Shown piece after piece: positions 15,375-19,317 of a stretch of 19,317 nucleotides of DNA (positions are counted from its first letter, which is position 1; every line of letters begins with the position of its first letter). The DNA comes from Bacillus sp. ISL-7 (GTDB taxonomy: Bacteria > Bacillota > Bacilli > Bacillales_B > DSM-18226), in NCBI RefSeq assembly GCF_018613065.1, contig NZ_JAGGQW010000078.1, positions 1 through 19,317 on the forward strand, in the 5' to 3' direction. Position numbers and translations under genes: made by a program. The notes beneath the pieces were generated by a model. That model was not told where the DNA came from and did not search any database. It was given only the letters and a program-made list of their open reading frames with translations.

Positions 15375-15463
15375 TTTTTCATCCTCTTCCTTTACAATGT
15401 TTTCGTGGCTTTTCAAGAAATGCAATCTCTAGCTTTGAATGGAGGTGACTCAAAACAAGAACC

Positions 15464-15534
15464 AGTGCTTGAAGGGTAAAGCCCAAGATTGCACCAAACG
15501 CCTGCAAATTCACGTAATTCAAGCGTCAAGCACT
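15464..15534. repeat. inverted repeat of unknown origin
   Basis: AGTGCTTGA (15464-15472) and TCAAGCACT (15526-15534) are perfect inverted repeats 53 bp apart in a stretch (15375-15641) with no gene. It could be a fragment of an insertion-sequence end or a long hairpin. I do not recognise it. Confidence 0.35.
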
Positions 15535-15641
15535 GATTTTCAGGATGAGCCCAAAAACGGCACAAACTTTTATAATATTAATTACTAAGACAGCTGTTTC
15601 CCACGATGTCTAATTCTTCACCCTATAAGCTATATTTACCC

Positions 15642-16114
<473 letters not shown>

Positions 16115-16151
16115 TTATTTTTTAACTTTGGTACAACAAAATGCCTTCCTC

Positions 16152-16467
16152 CTCAAAACTACGAAAGTAATGATTTCCTTAAGGGGAAGTTTTGGACATA
16201 GGCAAGTCTCGCTATATGGGAATGGTCATTCTAAAAAGCACAAAAGAATGATCCCTTCATGGAGAGTGCTTTAAGTAAGGAAAGACTCACATACGAGAAC
16301 GACCATTCTAAAAAATACAAAAGAATGATCCCTTCATGGAGAGAGCTTAAGCAAGGAAAGACTCACATACGAGAACGATCATTCTAAAAAATACATAAGC
16401 AATGATATCTTCTTAGGAGTAAGCTTTACAACAGCTCAGACTTACTCATATAGGAACTATAATTCTA
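16152..16467. repeat. tandem array with four TetR-type operator-like sites
   Basis: Four imperfect tandem units of 76-81 bp. Each ends in an operator-like element and TTCTA: GAATGGTCATTC (16220-16231), GAACGACCATTC (16297-16308), GAACGATCATTC (16373-16384) and the weaker GAACTATAATTC (16454-16465). The two central units (16234-16310, 16311-16386) are almost identical; the outer ones have diverged. Each central unit also has a half-site, AGAATGATC, followed by CCTTCATGGAG. One site is identical to the operators of the other TetR cluster. The array is not a CRISPR (no regular unique spacers) and I see no ORF in it. It lies between tetR2 and the dead OYE gene. Confidence 0.8.
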
Positions 16468-16479
16468 AGAAAAAAATGA

Positions 16480-17058
16480 TTATTTATCTAAAAGTTTTAT
16501 GGATAAATTGGCTATACGGTGTAGTTTTTCTTTGGGAATTGAGGTTCTTGTCATTACCCTTAACCCAACACATACAGTATGCAGATGTTCCGCCAGTTCG
16601 CCGGCATCGTAATCTGAGGTAAATTCTCCCTCCTCCTGCCCACACAGAATAATATCCTTGAGTAGCTGCTCTGATAGTTTGAACGATTCAGTGGACTTTG
16701 AATCCACATCGGCATCGCGCATTGCCAATTCCACCGCCGAATTCACCATTAAACAGCCTGAAGGTGAGTTCTCTTCACCATATATCATGAAACTAAAAAT
16801 AAACTGAAGAGCCTCCACTGCAGTCTTGGAGCGTTTAACTTCTCCCGTAAGCTCAGCACTGACTTTATCGTGAAATCGATCCATAGCTTTCAAAAAAAGC
16901 GTATGTTTGTCGCCAAACGTGTCATACAAACTTCTGCGATGGATTCCCATATGCTCTACCAGATCGGTCAAGGATGTCTTCTCATAACCTTGTGCCCAAA
17001 AGAGCTTCATCGCCTTGTCTAATACTACGTTCTCTTCGAATTCTTTACTTCTTGCCAT
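16480..17058 (-). CDS. TetR/AcrR family regulator 2
   Basis: 192-residue TetR-family repressor. The helix-turn-helix reads YEKTSLTDLVEHMGIHRRSL, then YDTFGDKHTLF, differing little from regulator 1 in the recognition helix (GIHRRSLYDTF versus GVHRGSLYDTF). The C-terminal half is more divergent (GCLMVNSAVELAM), so the ligands may differ while operators are shared. ATG is preceded by GGAGGAGG. Its promoter contains an operator-like site in the spacer, which implies autorepression. Downstream on the same strand are the operator-like array and the OYE remnant, its probable former target. Confidence 0.93.
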   Translation of the reverse strand: MARSKEFEENVVLDKAMKLFWAQGYEKTSLTDLVEHMGIHRRSLYDTFGDKHTLFLKAMDRFHDKVSAELTGEVKRSKTAVEALQFIFSFMIYGEENSPSGCLMVNSAVELAMRDADVDSKSTESFKLSEQLLKDIILCGQEEGEFTSDYDAGELAEHLHTVCVGLRVMTRTSIPKEKLHRIANLSIKLLDK

Positions 17059-17081
17059 TCTAAGTTCCTCCTCCTAACGTC

Positions 17082-17110
17082 AATATAACATTTTGAGAAC
17101 GATCGGTAAA
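17082..17110 (-). promoter_or_regulatory. tetR2 promoter with embedded operator
   Basis: Minus strand: -35 TTTACC (17110-17105), 17-nt spacer, -10 TATATT (17087-17082). The plus-strand sequence GAACGATCGGT (17097-17107), related to the GAACGATCATTC operator, covers the spacer and part of the -35. This is an autorepression arrangement. Confidence 0.6.
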
Positions 17111-17192
17111 TAAAATAAGCTCATAATACTTATTCCAAATATTATCAAATGTAGTAAAACTTATTCAGGTTCCAAACTTTCCAAATGGTGTC

Positions 17193-17211
17193 CTGTCAAT
17201 TTTAATGACAG
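17193..17211. other. hairpin upstream of the 62-residue gene
   Basis: CTGTCA / TGACAG around a 7-nt AT loop, with no T-run, 85 nt upstream of the small gene at 17296. It could be part of its leader or a 3'-end relic; function unknown. Confidence 0.3.
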
Positions 17212-17295
17212 ATGTGGTCTTGAAAAAAATCCAAGGTCATTTTTGGGGAATATTTTACGTAAACATTATATTTAGACGTTAAAAGGGGGAGCTTT

Positions 17296-17484
17296 ATGGC
17301 GAATAGAACATTAAAGCTATCTAACGTAAGTATTTACCAACATAGAGCGGGGAATATAATTGTTACACTAGATAACAAAATTATTGGCGGTGTAAGTAGT
17401 GATCCGAATAGTGTACGGTACAACGAAAAGTTATTTAATACCTTTAAGGCGTTATTAGTTGCAGAAGGTAAATGGCTCGCATAA
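17296..17484 (+). CDS. 62-residue hypothetical protein
   Basis: Small protein of 62 residues with an unusually good ribosome binding site (AAAAGGGGGA at 17281-17290). It has no signal peptide, membrane helix or cysteine. The sequence has short beta-like stretches (NVSIYQHRAGNIIVTLD, then NKIIGGVSS) and an amphipathic C-terminal helix (YNEKLFNTFKALLVAEGKWL), so it is probably a small soluble folded protein. I do not recognise the family. It is isolated: tetR2 diverges on one side and repeats plus an IS3 remnant lie on the other. The start codon choice is firm; the function is unknown. Confidence 0.68.
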   Translation: MANRTLKLSNVSIYQHRAGNIIVTLDNKIIGGVSSDPNSVRYNEKLFNTFKALLVAEGKWLA

Positions 17485-17623
17485 ATTAACGGGCTTGCAA
17501 AATTGTAAAGGGTTCCGTTTTGAGGTGCTTTTCTGAAATTTAAAGCCGAAATGACAAAAGTTTAGACATAGCAATAGGTATATTAAAACGTAAAAACTCG
17601 CCGCATATTGGTGAGTATTCTTT

Positions 17624-17738
17624 ATAAGGCCGATGAAGACCAAATCCCTTGGGAAAAACAGAGAATGTGGTCTTCATAAAGGCGATGAAGTCTAAATCAC
17701 TTGGGCAAAACAGAGAATGTGGTCTTCATAAAGACGAT
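17624..17738. repeat. 52-bp direct tandem repeat
   Basis: Two adjacent 52-bp units (17624-17675 and 17676-17727), nearly identical, and the start of a third (17728-17738). Each has ATAAAGGCGATGAAG near its start and CAGAGAATGTGGTCTTC at its end. In the first unit GAAGACCA and TGGTCTTC can pair as an 8-bp stem. It directly abuts the end of the IS3-family remnant. A 62-codon plus-strand ORF across it is a product of the repeat, not a gene. Between 17485 and 17623 nothing else is seen. Confidence 0.75.
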
Positions 17739-18055
17739 TGGATTGTCAACACTAAACTAGACAATTTCATTAAGGTGCTCAAGTTTATAATCAATCGCTT
17801 ATATAGCCAAGTGTTCCATGAATTCGTATGTGATTAAACCAATGGACATAGTCGTGTAATTCTCTTGTCAAATCTTCTAAACTATTAAAATGTTTAACTT
17901 TCACAAACTTTGTTTTAATGATTTTGAAAGTTGCCTCAGCTACGGCATTGTCATATGGGCAGCCCTTCATGCTTAATGATCGCTGTATTTTAAACGTCTC
18001 TAATGCATCGTCAATCAGTTTGTTTTTAAACTCATTTCCACGATATATTCTTCTA
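17738..18055 (-). mobile_element. IS3-family (IS150-like) transposase remnant
   Basis: C-terminal part of an IS3-family OrfB DDE transposase: RGNEFKNKLIDDALETFKIQ, SMKGCPYDNAVAEATFKIIK (with the catalytic Glu), LTRELHDYVHWFNHIRIHGT, and after a frameshift DYKLEHLNEIV, TAG and FSVDNP. The plus-strand sequence TTGGATTGTCAACACTAAAC near 17738 looks like the element's terminal inverted repeat. The N-terminal half, with the first two catalytic Asp residues, and the other end are missing, so it is inactive. Confidence 0.82.
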
Positions 18056-18110
18056 GATTTTCACTGTATTGTTCTTTGGTTGTACCATTAACCCCGGTTG
18101 CCTTCTAATT
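18050..18110 (-). pseudogene. group II intron reverse transcriptase fragment
   Basis: About 20 codons reading KATGVNGTTKEQYSENLEEY on the minus strand match the N-terminal (RT0/RT1) segment of group II intron reverse transcriptase-maturases (typically GVDGxTxEQYxxNLE). It is joined directly to the IS3 transposase remnant at about 18053. It is too short to be active and is best explained as recombination debris. The following stretch up to 18240 shows only stops and repeat copy 5's terminator. Confidence 0.5.
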
Positions 18111-18204
18111 AGGAAGTTCGAAATGACATTGAACAAGAAACTGATGAAGAAATATAATATAGAAGAACAATAAGGGGTCTTTCAAACGAGATTTCACTTT
18201 ACCT

Positions 18205-18285
18205 TTCGTAAAAAAGACCTGCGTTGTATATTAAGCAGACCTTGAACTCTAGCACCCGTTACTTTAAGTGTAATCGTTCACAAAG
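18205..18285 (-). repeat. dispersed intergenic repeat, copy 5, with terminator
   Basis: Core CTTGAACTCTAGCACCCG, TTACTTTAAGTGTAAT and TTCACAAAG at 18241-18285, beginning 5 nt after the YfiT-like stop codon (read on minus). It continues on the minus strand into AGGTCTGC / GCAGGTCT, which pairs fully when G-U pairs are allowed, followed by six T. This copy is therefore very likely the terminator of the YfiT-like gene. Confidence 0.75.
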
Positions 18286-18289
18286 ACCC

Positions 18290-18808
18290 TTACCAGCTCT
18301 TACGACTACACAAAGAAGTAATATGTGCAAGATGATGTCTACCGTGCCAAGCGTAGATTCCTATATTTTTACCTACTGAAACTTCCCCTGAATCTGGGTG
18401 TATAAATGTCTTTTCCATATCCGCAGGACTTAGACTACGTAAAAGGTTTGTCCAGCGTTTGTGCAATGCTTCGAGCAGTGATAGTGAAATATCAATTGGC
18501 AATTTATAATCAGAAAGTTCCGCCCATTTCGTTTCGTCATATGGCTTAATTACAGGTTTTTCTTCCGTAAGAGCCAATTTAAAGCGAACGTAGGCATTCA
18601 TATGGCTATCCGCAAGGTGATGTATTACTTGTCTAAGAGTCCACCCTCCTGAACGATAAGGTGTATCAAGCTGTTCATTATCTAAGTACTTTACAGCATC
18701 TCGTAATAAACTTGGTAATTCTTCAATCTCATTTATCCAGTCCTTTGTAACACCTTTAGTAATATCACCATCAAATTGAAATTTTCCAATTGGATATTTC
18801 ATATCCAT
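18290..18808 (-). CDS. yfiT: YfiT/BstA family bacillithiol transferase
   Basis: 172-residue DinB-superfamily four-helix-bundle protein, closely following B. subtilis YfiT (renamed BstA, a metal-dependent bacillithiol S-transferase) in length and sequence order: [60 protein letters not shown] and [12 protein letters not shown]. The histidines of the metal site lie in HHLADSH (63-69) and WHGRHHLAH (154-162). GGAGGAG precedes the ATG at 18808. It would conjugate bacillithiol to electrophiles or drugs, fitting the detoxification theme of the window. Monocistronic, ending in repeat copy 5. Confidence 0.9.
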   Translation of the reverse strand: MDMKYPIGKFQFDGDITKGVTKDWINEIEELPSLLRDAVKYLDNEQLDTPYRSGGWTLRQVIHHLADSHMNAYVRFKLALTEEKPVIKPYDETKWAELSDYKLPIDISLSLLEALHKRWTNLLRSLSPADMEKTFIHPDSGEVSVGKNIGIYAWHGRHHLAHITSLCSRKSW

Positions 18809-18939
18809 CTACTACTCCTCCTATAAAATCCCTTGAAATTTTTTTGGTTAACTAAATGAAATGTATAAAAATATAATTCTATATCATTTCTTAAAATCCT
18901 TTACAGCTATATATGTTCTTTATACTGATAGGTAAGGGT

Positions 18940-19317
18940 TTGAAGTTATCGCTCTCTTTTCCCCCCGTCCACACCAGTACGTGCGGCTTTCACCGCATCA
19001 TTTCGCACAACTATTGCTCCGTTAGTTGAACAATAGGTCATTGAGGCATTTCAAATTCAAATCGACCTTTGAAGATTTTTAATTGGTTTTTGACATCTTC
19101 TAATTCCACATAGGATGTATGTGCGTACTGAATAATTTGCTCATCGATCATCTGAGCATTAATAAGATTGCGAATTATCCTGTATCTTTCGTTAACCGCA
19201 CCTGTTGCTTTTCCTAATTTATAGCCGTCATCCCAAGCTTTGTCATAGCACTTTACACAGTGTAAACATTCTTCACGACCTTCCTTGACGAAACCGTGAA
19301 TCGGCTACACTTAACTG
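18940..19317 (-). other. decayed ORF / possible group II intron piece at right edge
   Basis: On the minus strand an 88-codon open stretch (19304-19038) has no usable start codon and follows a TAG. It reads GREECLHCVKCYDKAWDDGY, KLGKATGAVNERYRII, AQMIDEQIIQYAHTSYVELE and ends MPQ-TGA; I do not recognise it. After it come TGCGGTGAAAGCCGCACGTAC (with a GAAA-type loop) and GTGTGGACGGGGGGAAAAG, which resemble the conserved hairpin region of group II introns. This would fit the intron RT fragment near 18.1 kb. Both readings are tentative; the element continues beyond the window. Confidence 0.3.

Noticed and set aside
16234..16386. Short ORF MKGSFFC... on the minus strand in each central array unit
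   Set aside because: Only nine codons, no ribosome binding site, and lost in the diverged units.
16152..16467. CRISPR-like appearance of the array
   Set aside because: Units are full-length imperfect tandem copies with no short repeat plus unique spacers, and no cas genes are nearby.
17649..17837. 62-codon plus-strand ORF across the tandem repeat
   Set aside because: It arises from the 52-bp repeat and runs antisense into the IS3 remnant; no ribosome binding site.

Overview
The window looks like an accessory stretch of chromosome from a spore-forming member of the Bacillales (Bacillus or a close relative; the genus cannot be fixed from the sequence alone). The evidence is a low-GC background, strong AAGGAGG-type ribosome binding sites, two tandem YjcZ-type tiny sporulation membrane proteins, a DUF421 membrane protein, and a YfiT/BstA-type bacillithiol transferase.

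Layout. 1-2.6 kb: a divergent Lrp regulator / EamA exporter pair, then two tandem YjcZ genes ending in a very strong terminator. 2.8-5.0 kb: a gene graveyard (ring-cleaving dioxygenase fragment, frameshifted NmrA-like SDR, heavily decayed argC) around one intact isochorismatase-type hydrolase. 5.0-8.1 kb: a visibly GC-richer block with a YhgE/Pip-like permease, an SDR and its probable MarR repressor, plus an aldehyde dehydrogenase remnant. 8.3-10.9 kb: AT-rich again, with a DUF421 protein and a stand-alone FabF. 11-14 kb: a TetR / SDR / 14-TM MFS exporter cluster, all on the minus strand. 14.1-16.5 kb: a Tn3-family transposase tail, an intact MDR oxidoreductase, a broken Old Yellow Enzyme gene and a tandem array carrying operator-like sites. 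16.5-19.3 kb: a second TetR close to the first, a 62-residue orphan protein, a 52-bp tandem repeat, an IS3-family transposase remnant joined to a group II intron RT fragment, the YfiT-like gene, and an intron-like or decayed region at the right edge.

How the genes may work together. Many intact and broken genes belong to families known for dealing with electrophiles, quinones, aldehydes and drugs: VOC dioxygenase, OYE, MDR quinone oxidoreductase, SDRs, aldehyde dehydrogenase, a thiol transferase and MFS/YhgE exporters. They sit beside one-component repressors (MarR, two TetR). This common theme is an inference.

The most interesting signals are regulatory. A 12-bp TetR-type operator (GAACGATCATTC or its reverse complement) flanks a promoter in one TetR cluster, lies in the promoter of the second TetR, and recurs four times at 76-81 bp spacing in a tandem array in front of the dead OYE gene. 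A MarR-type palindrome GTGTATATACAC overlaps the -10 of marR and recurs in front of the SDR. A five-copy dispersed intergenic repeat is joined in at least three copies to a terminator-like hairpin.
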